A DNA stretch of 40,034 bases from Terriglobia bacterium (GCA_020073705.1 JAIQES010000042.1:1-40034); one strand, 5' to 3'; counted from the first letter of the stretch, positions 16,502 to 24,460 are shown. Numbers and translations are program-made. Notes: generated by a model not told the origin, from the sequence alone.

Positions 16502-17503
16502 ATGTTCCATCGCTCGCCTCTTGCGCCGCACGCGGAGAAGCAGCACTCTAAGTGCGGAGAGAGGGCGATTTCGGCCCCGGTGATCGAGATACCCAAAACT
16601 CGGAAGGGAAGCGCGGGAGCGATTCGCATCGGTCCGGCGGGGTGGTCCTACGCGGATTGGAGCGGGATCGTCTATCCCGCGCGCAAGCCACAGGGCTTCC
16701 ACGAGGCCGCCTATCTCGCAGAATTCTTCGACACAATTGAAATCAACACGTCGTTCTATCAACCGCTGCACGCCGAGCATTGCCGCCACTGGATCGCGCT
16801 CGTCGCGGCCAATCCGCGATTTGTGTTCACGGCAAAGCTCTGGCAGAAATTCACGCACGAGCCTGACGCGGGTGACGAAGACGAGCGCGCTGTCCGCGTG
16901 GGTTTCGACGTGCTTCGCGACGCCGGGAAGCTGGGCGCTGTGCTGCTTCAGTTTCCGTTTTCATTCCACCACACAGAGGAAAACGCCGCCTATTTGAAGA
17001 AGCTCCTGAAGCGATTCGCGGATTATCCGCTGGTGGTTGAGGTGCGCCATGCCACGTGGAACGACAAGGCTTTCTACGCGATGCTGCATGAGCGCGGCGT
17101 CGGATTCTGCAACATCGATCAGCCGGTAATCGGGCGTTCCATGAAGCCCAGCGGGCGCGCCACGGGGCACGTCGCCTACGTCCGCCTCCACGGCCGCCGC
17201 TATGACTCCTGGTTCAGTGACGACCCCGCCGTGCCGCCCTCGGAGCGCTACAACTACCTCTACACCGAGCAGGAGCTCGAACCCTGGGCTGCGCGCATCC
17301 GGCGCCTGGCCGAAGCAGGCGACTCCACATTCGTCATTACCAACAATCATTTTCAGGGGAAGGCCATCGTGAATGCGTTGCAATTAATCCGCCTGCTCAC
17401 CGGCGCGAATGTGAAAGTTCCCGAACCGCTCCGGCAGCATTACCCCGAACTCGAGCGCATCGCTTCCGAGCCCCCTGCCGAGCCATTATTGTTCCCGACC
17501 TAG
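16502..17503 (+). CDS. DUF72 (YecE-like) TIM-barrel protein
   Basis: The protein is up to 333 residues. The DUF72 signature starts at residue 41: IRIGPAGWSYADWSGIVYPA, then FDTIEINTSFYQPL, FVFTAKLWQKFTH, LGAVLLQFPFSF, LVVEVRHATW, CNIDQP, HVAYVRLHGR and ITNNHFQGKAIVNAL. These are the conserved strands of this TIM-barrel family, whose biochemical activity is unknown. The ATG at 16502 has ggagg immediately before it, which is too close to be a good site. A GTG at 16580 would begin 14 residues before the domain and is an alternative. Confidence 0.88.
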   Translation: MFHRSPLAPHAEKQHSKCGERAISAPVIEIPKTRKGSAGAIRIGPAGWSYADWSGIVYPARKPQGFHEAAYLAEFFDTIEINTSFYQPLHAEHCRHWIALVAANPRFVFTAKLWQKFTHEPDAGDEDERAVRVGFDVLRDAGKLGAVLLQFPFSFHHTEENAAYLKKLLKRFADYPLVVEVRHATWNDKAFYAMLHERGVGFCNIDQPVIGRSMKPSGRATGHVAYVRLHGRRYDSWFSDDPAVPPSERYNYLYTEQELEPWAARIRRLAEAGDSTFVITNNHFQGKAIVNALQLIRLLTGANVKVPEPLRQHYPELERIASEPPAEPLLFPT

Positions 17504-17577
17504 CAGCAAGCCACTCGGGTAGTAGGTCCAGTTCATACACAAATTGAGTGAAATGCCAGAACGAAATGGGCACGCTG

Positions 17578-17593
17578 TGTGACCGTGATCACA
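17578..17593. promoter_or_regulatory. CRP/FNR-type operator
   Basis: TGTGACCGTGATCACA: perfect TGTGA and TCACA arms separated by 6 nt, identical to the core consensus bound by E. coli CRP and many CRP/FNR-family regulators. It lies 124 nt before the small gene at 17717 and 75 nt after the DUF72 stop, in a comparatively AT-rich intergenic region. The regulator itself is not in the window. Confidence 0.55.
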
Positions 17594-17716
17594 TTAATGG
17601 GTGATGTGAGTTACCGACAATATTTTTCGTTCTTCGGATTATACTTATCGCGGCTAGAATAATATGCTGAGAGTTAAGGTGCATGTTGAGGGAAGAATTG
17701 TTGCAGGGAGTCCTTA

Positions 17717-17959
17717 ATGAAACACAAATATGAGATTTTTGAGAAATTCCCCGATGGCTCGTCTCTTTGGCGGGATTCTATTCCCGGATTTGAAACCACC
17801 CGCCTCCGATTGCGGGAATTGGCCCAGAAATCAGAGAATCAGTTTTATGCAATCAACTTAACAACCGGAGAAGTTCTTGCTTTCGACTCGGAACGCGATG
17901 CTCATGGATTCCGGGCACCTTCAAAAACTGAAAGGCGAAGCAAGAGCCAAGCTGCTTAG
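17717..17959 (+). CDS. Small conserved hypothetical protein
   Basis: An 80-residue soluble protein, MKHKYEIFEKFPDGSSLWRDSIPGFETTRLRLRELAQKS, then QFYAINLTTGEVLAF and a basic tail. It has a mixed alpha/beta pattern and no membrane segment. Small proteins of this pattern (YEIFEK-PDGS-W, PGFE, LRELA) recur in Acidobacteria as I recall them; no function is known. A gggag site lies 7 nt before the ATG. The AT-richer upstream region carries a CRP/FNR-type palindrome, so its expression may respond to a global regulator. Confidence 0.7.
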   Translation: MKHKYEIFEKFPDGSSLWRDSIPGFETTRLRLRELAQKSENQFYAINLTTGEVLAFDSERDAHGFRAPSKTERRSKSQAA

Positions 17960-18112
17960 GTACGGTAGGTGTGGCGGGCGCGTCTCGGGCGACGACGAGT
18001 GCTTCATTCGCTCTCGCTACCGCGCTGTGTGCAAGGAAGGAACCTGATCAACAGATTTCGCCCGAGGAACGCTGTTATCAGAAACTGACCCACCACCGCT
18101 CCATGTCCTCGC

Positions 18113-18141
18113 TATACATTCGCTTTTTATTCGCCTATACT
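18113..18141 (+). promoter_or_regulatory. Candidate promoter of the RecA-like/polymerase cassette
   Basis: TATACA (18113-18118) and TATACT (18136-18141) are spaced by 17 nt. The -10 box is good and the -35 box matches the consensus at four of six positions. No recognisable LexA box was seen between 17960 and 18186. Confidence 0.4.
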
Positions 18142-18160
18142 AAGGCCCAATAGAGACGGC

Positions 18161-18174
18161 GCCCCGAAAGGGGC
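18161..18174 (+). other. GNRA-tetraloop hairpin in the 5' leader
   Basis: gcccc (18161-18165), GAAA tetraloop, ggggc (18170-18174): a very stable small hairpin 12 nt before the ATG at 18187. No usual Shine-Dalgarno is present between it and the start codon. Confidence 0.45.
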
Positions 18175-18186
18175 ACGCCCATTGCC

Positions 18187-18849
18187 ATGGCTCCAGACCT
18201 CATCTCGACTGCACTTGTTGCGTCAGTGGCATCGCCACTCCCGTCAAGAAAGCCCTTCGCTTTTGCGCCCCTCGACGGAACTCGGGGTAAAGGGCTGGCG
18301 GTGTTTTATGGGCGGCAGGAAACGCCGCGGCTATTCCACTATTTCTTGCCGCGGCTGCTGGCGGAAGGGAAGCAGGTGCTGTGTCTCGATGGTGCGAACC
18401 GGTTTGACCCGCTGTTGATCGCGCGGCTGGCGCGGCAGCGGGGAAACGAGGCGGCGGAGTTCAACCGCCGCATCCGCGTGGCGCGGGCGTTCACCTGTTT
18501 TCAGTTAACGGAGCTGCTAGTGCGCGTGCCGCACCTGCTTGGAAAATTTGCCGCCGACGCTCTGGTTGTGACGGCGCTGCCGGACCTCTACTTCGACGAG
18601 GACGTGCGCGAGCGCGACGCCGGTGTGGCATTTCGCCACGCGCTGGACGCGCTGCGGGCGCTGCGTTCGTTGCCGCTGGGCGTCGCGGTGTTTTCCGATG
18701 CGACGTCGTTTGAGACGCCGCGCCGCGCGATGTTCGGGCAGCTGGCCGCGCAGGCCACCGAACTCTGGCGATTCGCACTCGACGAAAAAGGCGGCAAGCT
18801 GCGCCTGATTGGCGAGGATGCCGCGCCAGCAGCTCTGCAAGCCTTATGA
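18187..18849 (+). CDS. RecA/RadA-like protein lacking a Walker A motif
   Basis: A 220-residue protein with the order of a RecA/RadA core. KGLAVFYGRQETPRLFHYFLPRLLAEGKQVLCLDGANRFDP (residues 35-75) aligns in pattern with the P-loop strand, helix and second strand (usually GPPGSGKT, then VVYLDGE-FDP). The glycine-lysine loop is replaced by YGRQETPRL, so ATP binding by a P-loop is not expected. RRIRVARAFTCFQLTELL and ADALVVTALPDLYFDEDV resemble later RecA-fold strands. The fold is inferred from these patterns only. It is the first gene of a cassette with a small protein (16-nt gap) and a family B polymerase. By analogy with ImuA in bacterial mutasomes, it could be a polymerase accessory factor. 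Confidence 0.6.
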   Translation: MAPDLISTALVASVASPLPSRKPFAFAPLDGTRGKGLAVFYGRQETPRLFHYFLPRLLAEGKQVLCLDGANRFDPLLIARLARQRGNEAAEFNRRIRVARAFTCFQLTELLVRVPHLLGKFAADALVVTALPDLYFDEDVRERDAGVAFRHALDALRALRSLPLGVAVFSDATSFETPRRAMFGQLAAQATELWRFALDEKGGKLRLIGEDAAPAALQAL

Positions 18850-18865
18850 GGCAATACAGATTCCC

Positions 18866-19267
18866 ATGGGCCGCACGGTTCCCACATTCCGGCAATTGAT
18901 CGACGACGCCATGGCGCGGTGGTCGAAATTCCGCCGCGCGCTGCGACGCGAGGACCAGGAATATTTCGACCGTCTGTTTCGCCGCGTGCGGTCGTACACG
19001 CAGGCAGCTACCTATCAGGCGAGCGACAACCCGATGGAGGCGATTCTGCTCTCTATCGCGCTCGACCAGGAAAAGCGGCTGGACGCGCTCGAGCGTGCCG
19101 CGCAGCTGGCAGAGAAACATGTGGAGAAACTCGATGCGCCTCGAATCTCGGACGAAAATCAGCGGCCGGACACGGATCAGCGGATGGATTCTCGATCTTT
19201 ACCCGAGCCCGCACGGGATGAAGCTGTGGCTGATCGAGCCGAACCAGACGCGCCACCTGCTGATTGA
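18866..19267 (+). CDS. Small helical protein of the polymerase cassette
   Basis: A 133-residue, largely helical and highly charged protein starting MGRTVPTFRQLIDDAMARWSKFRRALRREDQEYFDRLFRRVRSYTQAATYQASDNPMEAILLSIALDQEKRLDALE. The tail from about residue 90 is acidic and low-complexity (ending RAEPDAPPAD). No known domain is recognised. The ATG at 18866 is used because the conserved-looking part starts there; its ribosome-binding site is weak, so coupling to the upstream gene is likely. Its last 134 nt overlap the start of the polymerase gene in another frame. The unusual tail may simply be a by-product of that overlap. Confidence 0.6.
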   Translation: MGRTVPTFRQLIDDAMARWSKFRRALRREDQEYFDRLFRRVRSYTQAATYQASDNPMEAILLSIALDQEKRLDALERAAQLAEKHVEKLDAPRISDENQRPDTDQRMDSRSLPEPARDEAVADRAEPDAPPAD

Positions 19268-21383
19268 CCGCTTCGCGCCGGTGTTTTATGTCTCTGGGCC
19301 GGACACGATGCTGCGCTGCCTGCGTGATGAGGTCGCGCGGCAGCCGCATGCGCTTGTCTGTCGTTCAACCGAGCGCATGGATTTGTGGGAGCGGCGCGCG
19401 CGCCCGGTGCTGGAAATCGAGGTCGCGCATCCGAACGAGTATTCTTCGTGGACGCGCTGGGTGCGCCGCTTTGATTCCTCGCTGCGGCTTTACAACAGCG
19501 ACCTGATGCTCGCGCCGCTCTACTGCTGGCAGCGTGGCGTTTTTCCGCTGGCGCGCGTCGAAGCCGAGGCCGATGGCGAGGGCCGCGTCCGCGCGCTCGA
19601 ATGCCGCGACACCGAATGGGCGCTCGACTACGAACTGCCGCCGCTCGAGATCCTGCGCGTGCGCCTCGGAGGCCTGCGGCGCGTGGACCCCACGCATGGC
19701 GCGCAGACCGCGCTCGAAGTCGAGGTGGATGGCCGCCAGCTCGAACTCGACGAATCGGGCGAGCCTGCCGCGGCCGCCTTCCAGCACCTGCTTGCGCGGC
19801 ACGATCCCGACCTGATCCTGAGCGACTGGGGCGACGCCACGATTCTGCCGCGCTTGCGCGAACAGGCCGCGCGGCTGCACCTGGCGCTCGCGTTCAACCG
19901 CGATCCCGGCGCCGAAGTGCAGCAGAGCCGCGCGCGCAGCTTCATGAGCTATGGCCGCATCCTGTTCAAGAACAGCGCGACCACGCTCTTCGGACGCCTG
20001 CATGTGGATACGCACAACTCGTTCATCGCCGATAAATGCGATCTCGCCGGATTGTGGGAACTCGCGCGCGTCACCAAGCTGCCCGTGCAGTACGCCGCGC
20101 GCACCTCGACCGGCACCGGGATTTCCTACATGCAGATGGAACTCGCCTGGCGCGACGGCGTGCTCATCCCCGAGCAGAAGGCCGAACCGGAGGACCCGAA
20201 ATCGCCCGACGAACTTCTTGCCGCCGACCGTGGCGGCCTGGTATTCGTGCCGAAACTCGGTTTCCACACGAATGTCGCCGAACTCGATTTCGTCAGCGAA
20301 TATCCGAGCATCATGGAGCGATTCAATATTTCGCCGGAGACGATCAACTGCCCGTGCTGTCCCGATGCGCCGCGCGTGCCGGAGCTGGGCTACCGCGTCT
20401 GCCGCGTCCGGCGTGGCATCACCAGCCGCGTTGTCGAGCGGCTCATTGCGAAGCGCGGTGAGCTGAAGCAGCACCTGCGCGGCGCCGCAGCAGAACAAGC
20501 GCAGCGATACAAACTTCAGCGCGACGCTCTCAAGTGGCTTCTGGTCTGCTGCTTCGGCTATACCGGCTACAAAAATGCGCGATTCGGCAAAATCGAGGCG
20601 CATGAAGCCATCAATGCCGTCGCGCGCGAGACGCTGCTGGTTGCAAAAGAGATGGCCGAGGAGCGCGGCTACGAAGTGCTGCACGCGCTGGTGGATTCAC
20701 TCTACGTGCAGAAACCCGGAGCGATGCGCGGCGATTATGAAGCGCTTGCCGGGGAGATTGCCGCACGCACGCGGCTGCCGCTGGCAATCGAAGCGATTTA
20801 TCGCTACATCGTGTTTTTGCCGTCGCGGCAATTTGAGGATGTGCCGGTGCCCAATCGTTTTTTTGCCGTCACGGAAGACGGCGCGCTGAAGGTGCGCGGC
20901 CTCGAACTGCGGCGCCACGATACGCCGCCGCTGGTTTCGCGCATGCAGCAGGAAGTCCTCGCGGTTCTCGCCGAGGCGCGCGACTTCGCCGGCTATGCCG
21001 CAAAGATCGAGGAGGCCCGGGAAATCCTGCGCCGCTATGAGGAGAGCCTGGCCGATGGCAGCATCGCCATCGAGGATTTGATTCTGAGCAAGAGACTCAC
21101 CCGTACGCCGCGGGAGTACCGGAAGGCGAATCAGACTGCCATTGCCGCGCAGCAACTGTTCGGCCGTGGCGTGCGCCTGCGACCCGGCCAAACCGTCGAG
21201 TACATCATCACCGACGCCGGCAATCGCGTCGCGAACGACCGTGTCCGCGCCTATGCGCTTTGGGATGGCGGGTTCGGATACGACCGGCGCAAATATGTGG
21301 AACTTCTGCGCGACGCCTTCGAGCCACTTGCTCTGAGGCACGTAGCGCAAATCGCCTCCGGCGCGGGGAAGGTTCGGGAATAA
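19134..21383 (+). CDS. Divergent family B DNA polymerase (PolB2/Dpo2-like)
   Basis: A 749-residue family B polymerase. Motif A is ELDFVSEYPSIM with the catalytic D385. Motif B is ALKWLLVCCFGYTGYKNARFG: K467 and the GYTG turn are kept, but the usual NSxYG is VCCFG. Motif C is HALVDSLYV instead of YGDTDSLFV, so only the second aspartate (D521) remains. The N-terminal half has the shape of the exonuclease domain (DLILSDWGDATILPRL, then RTSTGTGISYMQMELAWRDGVLIP), but no DxE ExoI motif is visible. Proofreading is therefore probably lost. A CPCC-x13-C segment follows motif A and may bind zinc. These changes match what I recall of archaeal PolB2/Dpo2, linked to lesion bypass. ATG 19134 has ggag 8 nt upstream; ATGs at 19095 and 19218 are alternatives. 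Confidence 0.85.
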   Translation: MRLESRTKISGRTRISGWILDLYPSPHGMKLWLIEPNQTRHLLIDRFAPVFYVSGPDTMLRCLRDEVARQPHALVCRSTERMDLWERRARPVLEIEVAHPNEYSSWTRWVRRFDSSLRLYNSDLMLAPLYCWQRGVFPLARVEAEADGEGRVRALECRDTEWALDYELPPLEILRVRLGGLRRVDPTHGAQTALEVEVDGRQLELDESGEPAAAAFQHLLARHDPDLILSDWGDATILPRLREQAARLHLALAFNRDPGAEVQQSRARSFMSYGRILFKNSATTLFGRLHVDTHNSFIADKCDLAGLWELARVTKLPVQYAARTSTGTGISYMQMELAWRDGVLIPEQKAEPEDPKSPDELLAADRGGLVFVPKLGFHTNVAELDFVSEYPSIMERFNISPETINCPCCPDAPRVPELGYRVCRVRRGITSRVVERLIAKRGELKQHLRGAAAEQAQRYKLQRDALKWLLVCCFGYTGYKNARFGKIEAHEAINAVARETLLVAKEMAEERGYEVLHALVDSLYVQKPGAMRGDYEALAGEIAARTRLPLAIEAIYRYIVFLPSRQFEDVPVPNRFFAVTEDGALKVRGLELRRHDTPPLVSRMQQEVLAVLAEARDFAGYAAKIEEAREILRRYEESLADGSIAIEDLILSKRLTRTPREYRKANQTAIAAQQLFGRGVRLRPGQTVEYIITDAGNRVANDRVRAYALWDGGFGYDRRKYVELLRDAFEPLALRHVAQIASGAGKVRE

Positions 21384-21458
21384 GGACAGGCAAAACCTGT
21401 TGTCCCTATTCTGCTCCAATAGATAGGCGGGATGTTCCTGGGGGGCAGATAGTTTCAG

Positions 21459-21477
21459 CCAGGCATGCCTTGCCTGG
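21459..21477. other. Hairpin between convergent genes
   Basis: ccaggca (21459-21465), loop tgcct, tgcctgg (21471-21477): a perfect 7-bp stem between the polymerase and PilZ copy 2. It has no T-run on either side, so it is at best a weak bidirectional terminator. Confidence 0.3.
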
Positions 21478-21518
21478 CGGGCAATCTTACATGGCCAGGA
21501 TGTGATTTTCGCGAAGCC

Positions 21519-21953
21519 TTATGGAGTAAAAGACCTTAGCATTTCATCCATGTCGCCAGGCATATCGGAGATCTGTCGGAAATCCGGATGCGCGGAGAGA
21601 AACGTCACGCCGGCCTCACTGGTCTGTGTATCGCGGATGCGGACATGCACCACGCGGCAGATTTGTTCTCGCGACGTCCGATTGTTGATTAACAACAAGT
21701 CTTGGCCTTCGCGGACGGGCACGCGCAACAAGAGCAGACCACCCTCCGCGTTCACGCTGAATGCCTGCACTTCTTCATAAAATGGGCGTCCGTCCAATGT
21801 GCGACCGTAGACTGTGAGATGTGTACTGAGATCCCATCGGGAGCCGCTTGTTCGGTCTGGCATTTCCATTATGCCGAGGCGGTCTCCAACAGGCGCAGCG
21901 TTTTTCAAACGAGACTCTTGTGCCTGTTTTAGCGCTTCGTATATCCGGCTCAT
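21519..21953 (-). CDS. PilZ-like protein with MSRIYEAL N-terminus (copy 2)
   Basis: A 144-residue paralogue of the protein at 15945-16361. It starts MSRIYEALKQAQESRLKN. The beta-domain reads SRWDLSTHLTVYGRTLDGRPFYEEVQAFSVNAEGGLLLLRVPVREGQDLLLINNRTSREQICRVVHVRIRDTQTSEAGVTFLSAHPDFRQI. The strand order and the NxxGGLLLL and EAGVTF motifs match PilZ; the arginine switch expected for cyclic di-GMP is not clear. MSRIYEAL resembles, as I recall, the extreme N-terminus of exopolysaccharide tyrosine autokinases of the CpsD/CapB type, hinting at a shared partner. ATG 21953 is preceded by caggatt. Function: probably signalling to envelope polysaccharide or motility, not proven. Confidence 0.72.
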   Translation of the reverse strand: MSRIYEALKQAQESRLKNAAPVGDRLGIMEMPDRTSGSRWDLSTHLTVYGRTLDGRPFYEEVQAFSVNAEGGLLLLRVPVREGQDLLLINNRTSREQICRVVHVRIRDTQTSEAGVTFLSAHPDFRQISDMPGDMDEMLRSFTP

Positions 21954-22166
21954 GGGTTGAATCCTGACGATTCGCTTACAATTTGGCTCGCAGATGATGA
22001 TGGCAGCAGATTCCAACCAGCCCAATAGGTGCCTAGTCTCAAAATAGGATAGAACAAAGGTTCTAGTACCTTAGGGATTTTGTGAAGTTCGGCGGTGTCG
22101 CCGTTATTGAATTGAGCGCGGCTAAGTTGCTGCCTTGATCGAAGCGCATAATCAGGTGCACGGTGG

Positions 22167-23102
22167 CTACGGTTTATTTTGGTCCGTCCTCGTCGGCGCT
22201 CCAATCTTGACGGTGACGCCGAACCGCTTGTAGTGTTCGTATCGAACCGTCATGCGAATGTGTATATCATCGTCGCGGAAATGCAAAACGTCATTGGATC
22301 GCGTATAGGTCGGGAACCAGTAATTACCTTCCACGTTTTCTCGGAACGTCTCAAAGCGGGGAAATACGTTTTCTTGTCCCCCTTTCCGGATGTCCGGCAC
22401 AGCTTTCCCGTCGGTCTTGACGATTTCGAAATCCTTGTCATCCACCCAGATTCGTCCCTGAAAATAGCGCTGATTTTTCTCAAGTGTTTTTGGCCCGACG
22501 TCAAACACATAGGTGTCGAGCTCGTCCAATGGTTCGTGATCCACGTACTTGATTTCGTACTTGGGCAATTCACTGGTCGTGAGCACGAAAGGCTGCACAT
22601 GCTCCAGATCGTCCAAATCCTGCTGTGACAGGGAAATACGCTGGAGAGTTGGCGGAGGGGCATACGTCACTTTCTCATAGCGTCTGCCCTCGGGCGTAAA
22701 GACGATCTCGCTAGTCATCCCGTACTCGCCGTCTACCCGGTCGCTTGAATCAAGCGTCTGAATGACAAACGTTTGCGTGTAAGTGAAGTTATCGCGTTCG
22801 GTCTTGAATTCAGCTTCACGCGCCGCGAACCGCTGGATGATTTGATCGATCGGAACCGGAGGCGGCTCATTGGACGCGACGGACGGGGCGCTCTTAGGGG
22901 CCGGAGAGGGCGTGGGCGTTGTCGGCACTGGTTTCGGTTGCGGCTCACTGGCAGGGGCGCTCGTACTCGGCGGCTGTTTGATCGGACCCTGTTGCTGTGC
23001 AGAGAGTGGGGCAAATAGGAAGAGGGAGGCGAAACCGGTCACCACAATGATTGCGGCTCTGCTTTGGTTCTTTAAAAGTCGTTCAGATACGACGCCTGGC
23101 AT
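22167..23102 (-). CDS. Secreted LolA/RseB-like protein
   Basis: A 311-residue exported protein. Signal peptide: RAAIIVVTGFASLFLFAPLSAQQ. It is followed by a 50-residue Pro/Ser/Ala-rich linker and then a beta-rich domain (from PIDQIIQRFAAREAEFKTERDNFTYTQTFVIQTLD). The domain repeats the pattern of lipoprotein-binding half-barrels: GEYGMTSEIVFTPEGRRYEKV, YEIKYVDHEPLDELDTYVFDV, GRIWVDDKDFEIVKTDGKAVP, and YWFPTYTRSNDVLHFRDDDIHIRMTVRYEHYKRF. It is likely periplasmic; ligand and partner are unknown. No lipobox cysteine is seen. ATG 23102 has gagggg 8 nt upstream; the in-frame ATG at 23141 is less likely. It is divergent from the FAD oxidoreductase. Confidence 0.75.
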   Translation of the reverse strand: MPGVVSERLLKNQSRAAIIVVTGFASLFLFAPLSAQQQGPIKQPPSTSAPASEPQPKPVPTTPTPSPAPKSAPSVASNEPPPVPIDQIIQRFAAREAEFKTERDNFTYTQTFVIQTLDSSDRVDGEYGMTSEIVFTPEGRRYEKVTYAPPPTLQRISLSQQDLDDLEHVQPFVLTTSELPKYEIKYVDHEPLDELDTYVFDVGPKTLEKNQRYFQGRIWVDDKDFEIVKTDGKAVPDIRKGGQENVFPRFETFRENVEGNYWFPTYTRSNDVLHFRDDDIHIRMTVRYEHYKRFGVTVKIGAPTRTDQNKP

Positions 23103-23338
23103 TTGCAATTCCCCTCTTTCGCTGTCCGTGCGGGCCCACAACCTTTGGAGTTTTATAACTGTGCCGGGGTTGCTTCACCTGAACGGTTATCAAGGAATGC
23201 TTTTCCAGGTGCATTTTCCCAAGCGCGGATTACATAACCAGTTTACCTCAAGAATCTTCGAAACGACCCTTGCGGACTTGCCAAGATTGCCCCTCGGCGG
23301 ACACAAGAGTAATCTGGTTTCTCGGACGGAGGGAAAGC

Positions 23339-24460
23339 TTGCGAGACTTCAAGGCCAAGACGCATTGGGGTGAACCGCCGTGGAGGATTGATTTTCACCC
23401 CACGCCTCGACCCATTCCCGAGGAAGTCGATTTCGCCGTGGTCGGTGGTGGATTCACAGGCCTTTCGGCTGCGGCATGGTTGCGGCGGCTGGAACCGCTG
23501 AAGAGTGTCGCCTTGTTCGAGGCCCGTTCCCTTGGCGCCGGCTCAAGCGGCTATACGGGGGGAATAACCCTGGCCGAAACGGCCGCCGGTGATCTTCCGG
23601 GATTGGGTGATGTGCTGGCCGGGTTTTCGGACACCCTGAGGGAATTTGCCATGGATTGTGATCTCACGCTCCCCGGGGTGTGGGAACTGGGCCGCAGCGC
23701 GGGCTTGCCGGATTCCCCTATCTCATGGACAGACTCCGGCGAACTCCGCGCGGCTCGGCTAGTCCCCGGCGGCACTGTGGACCCCGGCAAGCTTGTGAGT
23801 GGCCTTGCTCGTGCTGCGGAGAAGCTGGGAGCTCAGATTTTCGAGAATACCGGAGTTGAGAATGCTGAATTCCATGAGCCGCTGCGGTTGGATGTTAGAG
23901 GTAGTGTGCTCCGCGCGCAAAATGTGTTATTGGCCACGAATGCAATGTCGCTTGAGCTGAGCGGTCTGGCTCGCCGCGCACAGCCCAAGTTTACTCTGGC
24001 TGTTGCCACCGAACCTCTTGCCGGCGCGCAGTGCGCGGCATTAGGATTGGAATCAGGAAAGCCTTTTTACACGATCGATTTCCCGTATTTGTGGGGCCGG
24101 CAAATACCCACGGGCGGAGTTATTTTCGGCAGCGGACTTGTGGACCTGAGTGATTGGCGAGAACTGGCCGATCTTGATATCGCGGCAGGCGAGGCCGCTG
24201 AACTCATTGCCCAGCTCGAGCACCGAATACGCGGATTGCATCCGGTCTTGCACCATGTGAAGTTCACACACCGATGGGGAGGACCGATCCTGATCGCCGA
24301 CCAATGGCACCCGGTGTTCGCACAGCATCCTCGGAGTTCCCGTGCTCTGGTCCTTGGGGGCTACAGCGGGCACGGCGTGGCGCTGTCGGTTTACCTCGGG
24401 CGCTGGGCTGCCGAGGTGATGCTGGGCCGGAGAGCGCTGCCAGATTGGGCTTCCGCCTAA
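23339..24460 (+). CDS. DadA/GlpD-type FAD-dependent oxidoreductase
   Basis: A 373-residue flavoprotein of the DAO family. The FAD-binding Rossmann motif is VDFAVVGGGFTGLSAAAWLRRL, followed by LFEARSLGAGSSGYTGGITLAE. The C-terminal FAD motif is ALVLGGYSGHGVALSVYLGRWAAEVM. WGRQIPTGGVIFGSGL and HRWGGPILIADQWHPVF line the substrate site. Members oxidise amines or amino acids (D-amino acids, glycine, sarcosine); the substrate here is not predictable. I chose TTG 23339, preceded by ggaggga at 4 nt, which gives the family-like start LRDFKAKTHWGEPPW. The longer ATG start at 23270 adds 23 residues of unlikely composition. No partner gene is adjacent. Confidence 0.85.
   Translation: MRDFKAKTHWGEPPWRIDFHPTPRPIPEEVDFAVVGGGFTGLSAAAWLRRLEPLKSVALFEARSLGAGSSGYTGGITLAETAAGDLPGLGDVLAGFSDTLREFAMDCDLTLPGVWELGRSAGLPDSPISWTDSGELRAARLVPGGTVDPGKLVSGLARAAEKLGAQIFENTGVENAEFHEPLRLDVRGSVLRAQNVLLATNAMSLELSGLARRAQPKFTLAVATEPLAGAQCAALGLESGKPFYTIDFPYLWGRQIPTGGVIFGSGLVDLSDWRELADLDIAAGEAAELIAQLEHRIRGLHPVLHHVKFTHRWGGPILIADQWHPVFAQHPRSSRALVLGGYSGHGVALSVYLGRWAAEVMLGRRALPDWASA

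Noticed and set aside
17960-18186. LexA/SOS operator before the polymerase cassette
   Set aside because: Searched by eye for GAAC-N4-GTTC and CTG-N10-CAG type boxes. gaacgctgtta at 18067-18077 has the wrong spacing, so no SOS link is claimed.
19365-20684. 439-codon frame on the - strand opposite the polymerase
   Set aside because: No recognisable domain; it mirrors the codon bias of the polymerase gene.
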